Origin: a virus
Virus record (IMG/VR): IMGVR_UViG_3300038456_000020
Location: 1 to 37,503 of that record
Strand: one strand, 5' to 3'
DNA: 37,503 nucleotides
In this document: piece by piece, positions 22,823 through 30,578 of the stretch
Layout of the letters: each line of letters starts with the position of its first letter
How positions within the stretch are numbered: position 1 is the stretch's first letter
Program-made: the position numbers and the translations under genes
The notes under the pieces: generated by a model
Database searches by the model: none
Told to the model about the DNA's origin: nothing
Seen by the model: the letters and a program-made list of their open reading frames with translations, nothing else

Positions 22823-25800
22823 ATCTCTCCGTCCGTGACCACGCGCTGATCTCCTAGCGTAGCACCAGCAACGCGTTCAACGGTGGACGCGCCCACAGTT
22901 TGACGCACTGCACCAGTCGCGGCTAGCGAGCGTGCGGGTCCTTGTCCACCGATCAACTGCACTACTGACGAACTCAGCGCGGCGGTGTCCACTGAGTATG
23001 TCGTTTCCGTGACTGAACGCACCGAACCCGTGACGCCAGATCGTAGAACCGCGTCGATGCCGTAAATAACTGATCGCTCCGGGCCACTGCCGCGAAGTAG
23101 TGGTGTGAAGTGCTGTGACCAATAAAATACTCCATCGGAAATCAGTGATTGGTCGCTGGCGTGGCGCTCGGTACGTAGAAATACCGTCACCCGATCTCCA
23201 ACCAGCGACATATCCGAAGCCGTCGCCAGCAGGACCACTCTCGGCTGCGCCCGATCAAACAGTAGGCTCTGATCTCCGCAAGACCGAATAATTATTGTAT
23301 TTACACTGGTGCCGTCGGTACTGACGGAGTAATCGAACCCGGTACGACTCAACCAGAGCGCTCTGGTGGCCTGATCTGCCGTCAGCGACCCGTCCGAACC
23401 GCTCCGAACGTGAGAAGAAGCCCCCCGCGCGGCGTCGAGGGTCAAAGAGAGGTCTGAAACGAGGCGGTTCTCCAGCGATTTGGCACGGGCGGTATCTCCG
23501 TTGACCGTCTGGTCACTCGCTTGTCTCGCCGCTGTACTTGCCCCTCCAGCGGCGTCCGAGGCCAAGGAGAAGTCTCCAGAGTTTCTAAAGCCGGGGCTTT
23601 GGCGAACGCTCGAATCTCCCAATAGGCTCTGATCGGCCAGCGCCCGGACGAGCGCCACAAGACGCGCCACGCTATCCCCCGTGGTCGAGGAGTCACTCGC
23701 GGCTCGGACATTGACGCCAGCGCGACTGACACCATCCGAGAGAAGGGACTGATCGCTCGCGGCCCGGACGAAGGAGAGGAGTCGGGCCACCGCATCCGAT
23801 GCCAGCGACTGGTCCGCTCCCGTACGGGCTCGCCGGTTCAGAACCGTGGCAACGTCAGAGATCAGCGACTGGTCGGCCACTGCACGCGCTAAACGCACTA
23901 GACGCGCTACGGCATCGCTCAACAAACTCTGATCAGCGACGTGTGCGGGCTGCACCGTGGTGTGTGCCACGTCGCCGGTCAGCGACTGGTCCGCGCCAGT
24001 TCGATGCCTTGTCCCGCCACCACCCGTCGCATCGGACACCAACGACTGATCGGTCAGCGCACGCACCAACGAGAGCAACCGCGCAACAGAGTCACTCAAC
24101 AAAGACTGATCTGCGCCGGTCCGTGTACGCACGCTGTGAATCGTCGCGAGATCGCTGAGTAGTGACTGGTCCGCTCCTGTGCGTGCGCGGACGTTCGCGC
24201 CTACGCAGGCGTCCGCGAGTAGCGACTGATCGGCACTCGTGCGCAGGAGATGCAGCAAACGTGCGACGGCATCGCTGAGCAGTGATTGGTCCGCGCTCGT
24301 GCGCACGAACACCAACAAACGAGTAGCGAGATCGGAGATCAGGGACTGATCGGCCACGGTACGAGCAAATACGCGCCGCGTAGCCGTCGAGTCGGAGATC
24401 AACGACTGGTCACTTGCGTGGACGGGCTGTGTAGTCGTGTGTGCCGTGTCCGAGAGCAGGCTTTGGTCTGCGCCAGTTCGTGACAAGACAATCAACCGCG
24501 CTACTGCATCGCTCAACAACGATTGATCGGCCCCGGTACGCACAAGGTGGAAGAGTCGCACCGCCGCATCGCTCAACAGTGACTGATCGCTAGTCGTCCG
24601 TGCGAATACCGCCAAACGCGTTACTGCGTCACTCAACAAGGACTGATCGCTAGCGTGTGTCGGCTGCTTGGTGGTGTGGCCAACGTCGCCTAACAATGAC
24701 TGATCAGCCGCCGTACGTGCGATGACGAACAGACGGGCAACCGCGTCAGAGAGCAGAGACTGGTCGGCTCCGGTACGTGCCAGAACGAGTACGCGTAGCA
24801 CCGCGTCACTTAGCAGGCTTTGATCGGCGGCACTTCTCGAGAACGAGCGCCCCGAGACTACCGTGTCGCCAACCAACGACTGATCGCTCGCGTGTGCCGG
24901 TTGCGTAGTGGTGTTAGCCAGATCGGACAACAACGACTGATCGCTGGCGGTACGCGCCAACATGAACGTTCGCGCGGCTGCGTCACTCAACAGCGATTGG
25001 TCAGCCGCCACGCGTGCGAGAGTGAGCGAGCGCGTCGTCGAGTCGGCGGTCAGTGACTGGTCGGCACTGGTACGCACCGTGATAAATACACGCGTGGCTG
25101 CGTCACTTAGTAGTGATTGATCGCTGGCGTGTGCTAACAGTTTCGTGGTGTGCGCGATATCGGAGAGGAGTGACTGATCTGCCCCGGTACGCGCGATCGC
25201 GAACGCGCGAGCCGCCGCATCACTGACCAACGATTGATCTGCTCCGGTTCTTACGACGACCAATACTCGAGAAGCGGCGTCCGACAGGAGTGACTGATCT
25301 GCGCTGGTGCGAACTCGGACGTTAAGCGACGCGGCGAGATCGGAGAGCAACGACTGATCTGCGCTAGTTCTAGCGATCACCAACAAGCGAGCCGCTGCGT
25401 CACTCAACAGGCTTTGGTCGGCTCCGGTCCGAACTCGTACGTTTAGACCACCGGCTGAGTCAGCCGTGAGCGATTGATCGGTGGTCGTGCGATACTTAGC
25501 GTTGATGACCGTGGCCACATCCGAGATCAGTGATTGGTCTGCAGCGTGAGTCGGTTGTTTGGTCGTGTGCGCCAGATCGCTAAGCAACGACTGGTCACTA
25601 GCCGTGCGCACCAGTACGAACGTGCGAGTGGCTCCATCACTGAGCAGTGACTGATCTGCGACGGTTCGCGTAGTACCCGCCGTGCGTGTTGCCGTGTCCG
25701 AGAGTAGAGACTGATCGGCGGTTACCCGCGACTCGACGAGCAGCTTCGCCACTCCATCGCTGAGGAGACTCGAATCCGCGACCGTACGCGCCCAGCCCGT

Positions 25801-27915
25801 TGCCCCTCGCATAGCCACATCAGACAGGAGAGACTGATCAGAAGCCGTGCGTGCGAATGTGAGCAGTCTCGTTGCTGTGTCACTGACCAACGACTGATCG
25901 GCACCATTTCGGCTTCTGATCGATTGAATAATGGCCGTGTCAGAGACGAGTGATTGGTCGGCGGTGGTTCGCGTAAACGTCACCGAGCGCACTGCGCTGT
26001 CGCCCGTGTACGTTTGATCGCTAGCCGTTCGCGGCAGATTCTTTTGCCCCACCGCGCTGTCGCTGAGTAGAGACTGGTCCGGGGCGGTTCGTATGAGAAC
26101 CAACGCACGCAGAACTGCGTCACTTAGCAGGCTCGAATCTGCCGCCGTACGTGCGCGTATGCTCTGGCGCGTAGCGGTGTCTGAAACCAGCGACTGATCG
26201 GCAACTAGACCAACCGTGACTATCGTTCGTGTAGTGGTATCACTAGTGAATGTCTGATCTGTGGCCGTGCGCGTGCGTACGTTGTGGACGGTCGCTACGT
26301 CGGAAACATAGGACTGCTCGCCCACCGTGCGTAAGAAGGCTAGGAATTGTGCCGCTGTCTCGCTGCCTGTGAACGTCGAGTCACCCGCCGTGCGCACTCG
26401 TACGTTGTAAATCGAGGTGCCATCGGCGGTGAGTGAGTGATCGCTTGCGGTGCGCGTTCGAACGTTTGCACCAGTAGCCGCATCGCCCGTGTACGTCTGA
26501 TCTGTAGCCGTAGCGGTGAGAATCGCGGTAGTGACGCCCGCGCCTTGGGTGAGTACTCGCCTAAACGCTGACCTAAATCGAATAGCGCGGAGGTGCGGTG
26601 GTCCGATCGGTGGAAATAACTGCCACGCTGGTCGAACGACCGGTGCCGTCGCGCCGTAGGACAGACCCAACACGAGTCCGTGGTTAGCCGCCGCTCCTGC
26701 GAACGTCCACGTTGGTGTAAGCGTCGTGACTGTTTGAACCTGCCACAGAGCAACGCCAAAGGTGCCGTCAAGGTTGCCGATTGTCCACGCAGTGTTGACT
26801 AGCGGAGGGAAAGACACGTACGTAAGCCACGGTGACGACGGCCCACCGGTTAAGTCGTACGTGGCGTCTTCACCAAAGTCCACTATGACATCACCTGCGC
26901 CGCGCGGTGTGACCGTGTTTACGAGTGTCGATGACGATGTGTTGTCCACCACGCCCACGGCATAGACACTTGACGCCTGTGGTAGTTCGATCGCTTGGCA
27001 GTACCACACGTCGCCGGTGCCCGAGTTGAACTCGACGGTATCGGCTGCGCCCGTGGTCGAGAGACAGACCCACTGCTGCGCGTGCATCGTCGACGACATC
27101 TGCACGAGTTCGAACGTGCCCATGCTGGTGACCGGTGCGACCGGCCCAGTAGCGCCCGCACTGATCAGGTTCAAGACAACCGTGCTACCGATCTTGCAAT
27201 TAACGGGCAACACTTGCGCGGAAGTGCCCGCCGCTACGCCGTTACCCGCCGAACCTTCATCGCCTTGCTGAATGACGAACGAGGGAACTGGCGTGATCGC
27301 GATCGCCGCAACAATGAGAACCTGCGAGAATGACTGCGTGTAAGTGGCAGTCTCCGTCGTCAGCGATGACGTGTCACCGATGTACGCCATGTTTGCATCG
27401 CCTGCGCCGCCCTGCCATGGCGTACTGCCCGAATAATTCGTCCATGGCGAACTCGGCGTACCGGTGATCGGTGCCCAGTTCGTGCACATGACGACGAGGA
27501 AATCCTCTACGCTCTGAGGCACGACCGGTAGCGAGAACGTGGTATTGACGCCACTGTCAACAAATGCCGTCGTCGCCATCGCCGTGAACGGCAGTTCGAT
27601 AGCGGCAACCGTCCACGCTGTAGCGCCTGACGTGACTACAGTAACTGCCTTGCTCGCGCCCGTCGCATTCAGACATATCCAAATCTCGGACTCTTGTACC
27701 GAGCCCGAGCCAGCGTTAGCGTCTATTGCGCGATAGAAGGTGCCGATCGGACTCGATACGGAGGTGACGCCATCGAATGTGTCGTTACCCGGCGCAATGG
27801 CCAGAACAATCGCGTGTCCCGGTGTGGAGTTGTTAACCCAACTGAGCGTGCCGGGAGAGCCAGACGCAACCGCCGTCGCGCCTGTGTCGCCTACTTGAAC
27901 AGGCACCCACGCCAT
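22819..27915 (-). CDS. Giant fibre protein with 57 units of a 20-residue repeat
   Basis: A 1698-residue protein from ATG 27915, the largest gene in the window. Residues 1-212 and 213-430 are two related beta modules (trap-like phrases QVG-D-x-G, EIWICLNATGA, WTVAAIELP; QQGDEGSAG, QQWVCLSTTGA, WYCQAIELP) probably used for attachment. After a Pro/Arg stretch, residues 470 to about 1600 are 57 consecutive units with the core A-D-Q-S-L-L-S-D followed by a variable nine-residue part ending R-T. The C-terminal 100 residues (LLRGSGPERSVIYGIDAV ... ERVAGATLGDQRV) are not repetitive and may be the trimerisation or tip domain. The repeat is likely a long fibre shaft, making a side fibre or head fibre that contacts the host. 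The family name is unknown to me. Confidence 0.88.
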   Translation of the reverse strand: MAWVPVQVGDTGATAVASGSPGTLSWVNNSTPGHAIVLAIAPGNDTFDGVTSVSSPIGTFYRAIDANAGSGSVQESEIWICLNATGASKAVTVVTSGATAWTVAAIELPFTAMATTAFVDSGVNTTFSLPVVPQSVEDFLVVMCTNWAPITGTPSSPWTNYSGSTPWQGGAGDANMAYIGDTSSLTTETATYTQSFSQVLIVAAIAITPVPSFVIQQGDEGSAGNGVAAGTSAQVLPVNCKIGSTVVLNLISAGATGPVAPVTSMGTFELVQMSSTMHAQQWVCLSTTGAADTVEFNSGTGDVWYCQAIELPQASSVYAVGVVDNTSSSTLVNTVTPRGAGDVIVDFGEDATYDLTGGPSSPWLTYVSFPPLVNTAWTIGNLDGTFGVALWQVQTVTTLTPTWTFAGAAANHGLVLGLSYGATAPVVRPAWQLFPPIGPPHLRAIRFRSAFRRVLTQGAGVTTAILTATATDQTYTGDAATGANVRTRTASDHSLTADGTSIYNVRVRTAGDSTFTGSETAAQFLAFLRTVGEQSYVSDVATVHNVRTRTATDQTFTSDTTTRTIVTVGLVADQSLVSDTATRQSIRARTAADSSLLSDAVLRALVLIRTAPDQSLLSDSAVGQKNLPRTASDQTYTGDSAVRSVTFTRTTADQSLVSDTAIIQSIRSRNGADQSLVSDTATRLLTFARTASDQSLLSDVAMRGATGWARTVADSSLLSDGVAKLLVESRVTADQSLLSDTATRTAGTTRTVADQSLLSDGATRTFVLVRTASDQSLLSDLAHTTKQPTHAADQSLISDVATVINAKYRTTTDQSLTADSAGGLNVRVRTGADQSLLSDAAARLLVIARTSADQSLLSDLAASLNVRVRTSADQSLLSDAASRVLVVVRTGADQSLVSDAAARAFAIARTGADQSLLSDIAHTTKLLAHASDQSLLSDAATRVFITVRTSADQSLTADSTTRSLTLARVAADQSLLSDAAARTFMLARTASDQSLLSDLANTTTQPAHASDQSLVGDTVVSGRSFSRSAADQSLLSDAVLRVLVLARTGADQSLLSDAVARLFVIARTAADQSLLGDVGHTTKQPTHASDQSLLSDAVTRLAVFARTTSDQSLLSDAAVRLFHLVRTGADQSLLSDAVARLIVLSRTGADQSLLSDTAHTTTQPVHASDQSLISDSTATRRVFARTVADQSLISDLATRLLVFVRTSADQSLLSDAVARLLHLLRTSADQSLLADACVGANVRARTGADQSLLSDLATIHSVRTRTGADQSLLSDSVARLLSLVRALTDQSLVSDATGGGGTRHRTGADQSLTGDVAHTTVQPAHVADQSLLSDAVARLVRLARAVADQSLISDVATVLNRRARTGADQSLASDAVARLLSFVRAASDQSLLSDGVSRAGVNVRAASDSSTTGDSVARLVALVRALADQSLLGDSSVRQSPGFRNSGDFSLASDAAGGASTAARQASDQTVNGDTARAKSLENRLVSDLSLTLDAARGASSHVRSGSDGSLTADQATRALWLSRTGFDYSVSTDGTSVNTIIIRSCGDQSLLFDRAQPRVVLLATASDMSLVGDRVTVFLRTERHASDQSLISDGVFYWSQHFTPLLRGSGPERSVIYGIDAVLRSGVTGSVRSVTETTYSVDTAALSSSVVQLIGGQGPARSLAATGAVRQTVGASTVERVAGATLGDQRVVTDGEI
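23101..26508 (-). repeat. Tandem coding repeat, 57 units of ~60 bp
   Basis: The repeat starts at residue 470 (26508) and its last, partial unit starts at residue 1586 (23160). Parsing every unit by hand gives 49 units of 20 residues, two of 21 (units 3 and 12) and six of 19 (units 16, 23, 27, 31, 35, 43); this accounts exactly for the distance between first and last units. Five positions are nearly invariant: Asp3, Gln4, Ser5, Leu6 and Asp9. The six 19-residue units end in TTxQP-x-H or similar instead of ART; four of them are spaced every four units (23, 27, 31, 35), showing a four-unit super-repeat. Codons for the same residues differ widely between units. Confidence 0.95.
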
Positions 27916-27924
27916 GCGCCCGCC

Positions 27925-28596
27925 TTAGTTCAGTTGTTCGACAGTAAACCCGTAGACCGAGTAAGTGTTGCCTGCGGCGCTCACACTCCACGTGGCCGCA
28001 ATCGTGATGCTGTTGTTGTTCGTAGTGTTGATCGCTGCCGCTGCAGGAACTGTCGCGGGCAACAGCACCATCGTGGTGGTCGTCGCGTTGATGCCAATCA
28101 CGTTGCCCAACGTCTGAATCGTGCCCGATGCTCCCTGCGTCAACACCGTAAGGTTGGCTTCCAAGTGCCACGCGTTGACCGTCGAGGTCGGCGGTGTTTG
28201 TGCTGCCGTAACCGCCAACTGCGTGCCCGAGGCTGCGCCGTTCAAGTAGAGCGCCATCGTCGTCGTCGCCGTACCCGCTGCTGACCCGATCGAACCCCAC
28301 GCCGTGACGCGCAAGATCGTGCCGGGTTTGAGTGTGTTGGCCTGAATGAATGGTTTCTGCGCGTTGCAGATGTCAGCCATCGCCGTGTACGTGTTCTTGG
28401 CGACGATGGCTGACCCCTGCTCCGGGTAGTCACAGTTCAGCAACTGTGGCCACCCACCCTCCAGCATGCCCATCTTCAACTCGTCCGCGATACGCGCCAT
28501 CTTCTCCAACTCGGAGTCGTGGAACCGTGCAAGAACGAGCCTTGATTCTGCCTTGCGCTTTAGCGGCGCAAGATCGACCGCGCCGTGTGTGTTCAC
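27925..28596 (-). CDS. Virion surface protein with beta-sandwich C-terminus
   Basis: A 223-residue protein. GTG 28596 shares one base with the TAG of the previous gene (TAGTG); an upstream TTG is less likely. The N-terminus (LAPLKRKAESRLVLARFHDSELEKMARIADELKMGMLEGGWPQL) is a basic helix that could bind another virion part. From residue 60 it is a jelly-roll-like beta domain (KPFIQANTLKPGTILRVTAWGSIGSAAGTATTTMALYLNGAASG ... VYGFTVEQLN) of the type found in decoration and fibre proteins. It is followed 9 bases later by the giant fibre, so it may connect that fibre to the head or tail. Confidence 0.75.
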   Translation of the reverse strand: MNTHGAVDLAPLKRKAESRLVLARFHDSELEKMARIADELKMGMLEGGWPQLLNCDYPEQGSAIVAKNTYTAMADICNAQKPFIQANTLKPGTILRVTAWGSIGSAAGTATTTMALYLNGAASGTQLAVTAAQTPPTSTVNAWHLEANLTVLTQGASGTIQTLGNVIGINATTTTMVLLPATVPAAAAINTTNNNSITIAATWSVSAAGNTYSVYGFTVEQLN

Positions 28597-29663
28597 TAGA
28601 CGCTCGTGACCGTCCAAGTGACCGTCAACTGGTCACCCGATGCAGAGAGTGTCGCGCTCGCGCTGAGTGACGTTTCGTACATCTGCGTCACCGCTGAACC
28701 GGTCTTGATCGACGTGCTAACGTTCATGGCGTACACCGTCACTGGCAAGGAGTCGGTGCCGTTCGCCGTGAAGACTGGCGTGAGCGTAGTGGTCGTGGTG
28801 CCTGCCGTGTGCGCAAATGGCGCGATCTTGCGAATGAGGCCACCGCCCGCCGTGGTGATCTCGCCGGTCATCGTGGTGTCGGTTGCAGCAGGTGCGATGT
28901 TCGTGTTGGACAAGCCAACGAACACGGCAAACGCACCGGCAGGCATGATGGCGTATGGTCCTTGCAGTGGTGTGGTGGCCAGCGTGCCCGGTGCGGCGAC
29001 CGAGTTCCACTGGTCCACGGCCAACACGGGCGGCGAAGCGTTGGTGCACGACGTGATCACGCCATAAACCAAGCCCACCGAGGTCGAGCCCGCGACGATG
29101 ATCTGTCCGTTGTAGAACGTGGTCGAACCGGGTGCGCCCAAGCCAGTGCAGGTGAAGCCGTTCGTGGTCGGTGAGGTCGTACTCACTCCGTTCGCACCGT
29201 ACAATCCACCGAAGGTTGCACGATCGAGGATGTCACGTCCGTTGTTCAGCAACAGCGCGACTGGCTGATCGAGCCCACCAACGCCGGGAGGACCGCCGCG
29301 CGTGTAGTGCGTCTCCTCGATGTCTTCGGGTCGACCGACTGGGCACTGGAAGAATCGGCCCAGTGCCATCGCAAACGCTGGGTTGTCGTCGCACGCCACC
29401 CACGCTGGCGAGTCGTCGCCCGAGTGATTTGACCAGATGCCGTCTGCGTGCACCACGGCCATGATCGCCTCGTCGTTGGGTCGATTCGTGATGCCAGTGC
29501 TGCGCGTCCGATAGAGGTGGCGCTGCAATTCGTCGACATCGACGTCCGGGTCGAACGTGTACGAATCGGGGATGACGATGTACGTCACCGCCGGTGCGCC
29601 ATCGAGTTCTGCGAGTGAGCCATCACCCATTTTGGGTGTTTTATTACCGAGTTCAACGTTCAC
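28596..29663 (-). CDS. Virion surface protein, unknown family
   Basis: A 355-residue protein from GTG 29663, behind AGGAGG. The first part is mixed alpha/beta (ELDGAPAVTYIVIPDSYTFDPDVDVDELQRHLYRT..., IWSNHSGDDSPAWVACDDNPAFAMALGRFFQCPVGRP), a phrase I know from uncharacterised actinophage virion proteins. From about residue 130 it is a Ser/Thr/Gly-rich series of strands (GLYGANGVSTTSPTTNGFTC ... VTVTWTVTSV), ending like the 223-residue product downstream. The role is likely structural and fibre- or head-surface-related because it opens the block with the giant fibre. No enzyme motif. Confidence 0.72.
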   Translation of the reverse strand: MNVELGNKTPKMGDGSLAELDGAPAVTYIVIPDSYTFDPDVDVDELQRHLYRTRSTGITNRPNDEAIMAVVHADGIWSNHSGDDSPAWVACDDNPAFAMALGRFFQCPVGRPEDIEETHYTRGGPPGVGGLDQPVALLLNNGRDILDRATFGGLYGANGVSTTSPTTNGFTCTGLGAPGSTTFYNGQIIVAGSTSVGLVYGVITSCTNASPPVLAVDQWNSVAAPGTLATTPLQGPYAIMPAGAFAVFVGLSNTNIAPAATDTTMTGEITTAGGGLIRKIAPFAHTAGTTTTTLTPVFTANGTDSLPVTVYAMNVSTSIKTGSAVTQMYETSLSASATLSASGDQLTVTWTVTSV

Positions 29664-29687
29664 GACGCCTCCTAGTTCGTAGCGAGT

Positions 29688-29969
29688 CTAGCAGTCGTCG
29701 TCGGACTCTTGTTGCACCCTTCTCGAGAACTTGAAGCGTCGTCGTTGTCGGCCACTCATGCCGCCCCACACGCCAATACTGATGTTGTGTTGCATCGCAT
29801 AAAATACGCACTCGTCGCGTACCGGGCATATCCCGCCACCACACTTGCCGTTGCAGAAGTCTTTAGCCGACTCAACCTGATCGGCGTTAGGCGAGAAGAA
29901 TAGCGAATCTGTCAGGTCGTTGCGACCAAGACATTTCGCTTGTCTGGTCCACTCGTCAGTAGTCGCCAT
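29688..29969 (-). CDS. WhiB-family iron-sulfur regulator
   Basis: A 93-residue protein from ATG 29969, overlapping the phosphatase gene by 14 bases. It has the WhiB plan: Cys13, a second group with Cys39, Cys48 (CPVRDEC) and Cys54, then GVWGGMSGRQRRR at 66-78, the turn that binds the sigma factor and the basic DNA-binding tail. Four Cys hold a 4Fe-4S cluster in known WhiB proteins. The spacing is odd: between the second and third Cys WhiB normally has two residues, here eight (FCNGKCGGGIC), and an additional Cys43 lies inside. A further Cys ends the protein (DDDC). Phage WhiB proteins such as that of TM4 act on host sigma-A transcription and can block WhiB2. Actinobacterial host is strongly implied. 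Confidence 0.9.
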   Translation of the reverse strand: MATTDEWTRQAKCLGRNDLTDSLFFSPNADQVESAKDFCNGKCGGGICPVRDECVFYAMQHNISIGVWGGMSGRQRRRFKFSRRVQQESDDDC

Positions 29970-30405
29970 CGCACACTTGCAAGCAGGTCAGCCCCATGTC
30001 TCGCCAAAGCCGCACAATGCGATCTCGGTCGTCGAGACAGAATAGCACAGTGCGGCCCTTTCCTACGATGTGCGTGTCGTACATCTCTTTCTTGACAACG
30101 GCATCGGGCCGTCGATCTTCCGTCTTGCGCATGTGTAACTCGATGGCGTGGTGCGAGCCTCCCTTGCTATGCTCGTACCACGACACCAAGCCATGATTGC
30201 GAAGCCAGTCGTAAGTGTCACTCCACGCTGAATCTTCACGCCCGCTCATGTAGATGATTTTGTGCCCAGCGGCCAGCATCGTACGCACTATCGTGATCAC
30301 TGGCTCGTTGGGCTCATCCTGCAACACTTTCGTGTAGTCGTACGGGTGGCGATGCGTCCCGTGCAAAGCCACCGTACCGTCGATGTCGCAGATGATCACG
30401 TTCAC
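29956..30405 (-). CDS. HAD-type phosphatase related to the 3'-phosphatase of polynucleotide kinase
   Basis: A 149-residue protein starting with GTG 30405 (GTGA overlap). HAD motif I is D7-I-D9-G-T, motif II is SGRED with Ser54, motif III/IV includes a Lys (K105 or K106) and LDDRD (D125, D126). The phrase PYDYTKVLQDEPNEPVITIVRTM-L-x-x-G and the ending GLTCLQVCDGDY match the phosphatase half of T4 Pnkp (PseT), which removes 3'-phosphates from nucleic acid ends. No kinase P-loop domain is attached, so this is a stand-alone 3'-phosphatase. Such enzymes are used to repair host-inflicted RNA or DNA nicks. Substrate is inferred from the family. Confidence 0.88.
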   Translation of the reverse strand: MNVIICDIDGTVALHGTHRHPYDYTKVLQDEPNEPVITIVRTMLAAGHKIIYMSGREDSAWSDTYDWLRNHGLVSWYEHSKGGSHHAIELHMRKTEDRRPDAVVKKEMYDTHIVGKGRTVLFCLDDRDRIVRLWRDMGLTCLQVCDGDY

Positions 30406-30578
30406 GGCAAGTCCTGCAAAAGCCCCGGCGCTGCGCGTCGTGTTTGAGCGGCGATCGCCAACGTCGCAGACGCATGGGCCAGTGTCGCGTTAGCCAATGA
30501 AGTCTGTGGGTTGCCGTCTGCCTGTGCACGTTCGATCAACATGTCAGCCAGTTCGATGTATTGGTCTGGTGTCCTCAT
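30402..30578 (-). CDS. Small helical protein, 58 residues
   Basis: A short gene from ATG 30578 (ATGA overlap) to TGA 30404-30402, where the next gene starts with GTGA. The product starts MRTPDQYIELADMLIERAQAD and continues with an alanine-rich helix (TSLANATLAHASATLAIAAQ). The two-helix type, with an acidic first helix and an A-x-x-H-A-x-A-T-L-A second helix, is common in actinophage genomes and unassigned. Tight coupling on both sides supports it being real. Confidence 0.75.
   Translation of the reverse strand: MRTPDQYIELADMLIERAQADGNPQTSLANATLAHASATLAIAAQTRRAAPGLLQDLP

Noticed and set aside
23799-25056. Plus-strand open frames across the repeat region
   Set aside because: They are antisense shadows of the fibre gene's repeated codons; no ribosome site, and Arg/Gln-rich composition follows from the minus-strand pattern.
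23101-26508. A 60-bp periodic array resembling a CRISPR array
   Set aside because: The units are not identical in DNA, have no unique spacers, and keep one long open frame on the minus strand with conserved protein positions.
28606-29067. A 153-residue plus-strand open frame with a neat protein-like sequence
   Set aside because: It is the antisense of a Thr/Val/Ala-rich structural gene, which gives similarly Val/Ala-rich antisense text; no ribosome site and it would oppose an operon.
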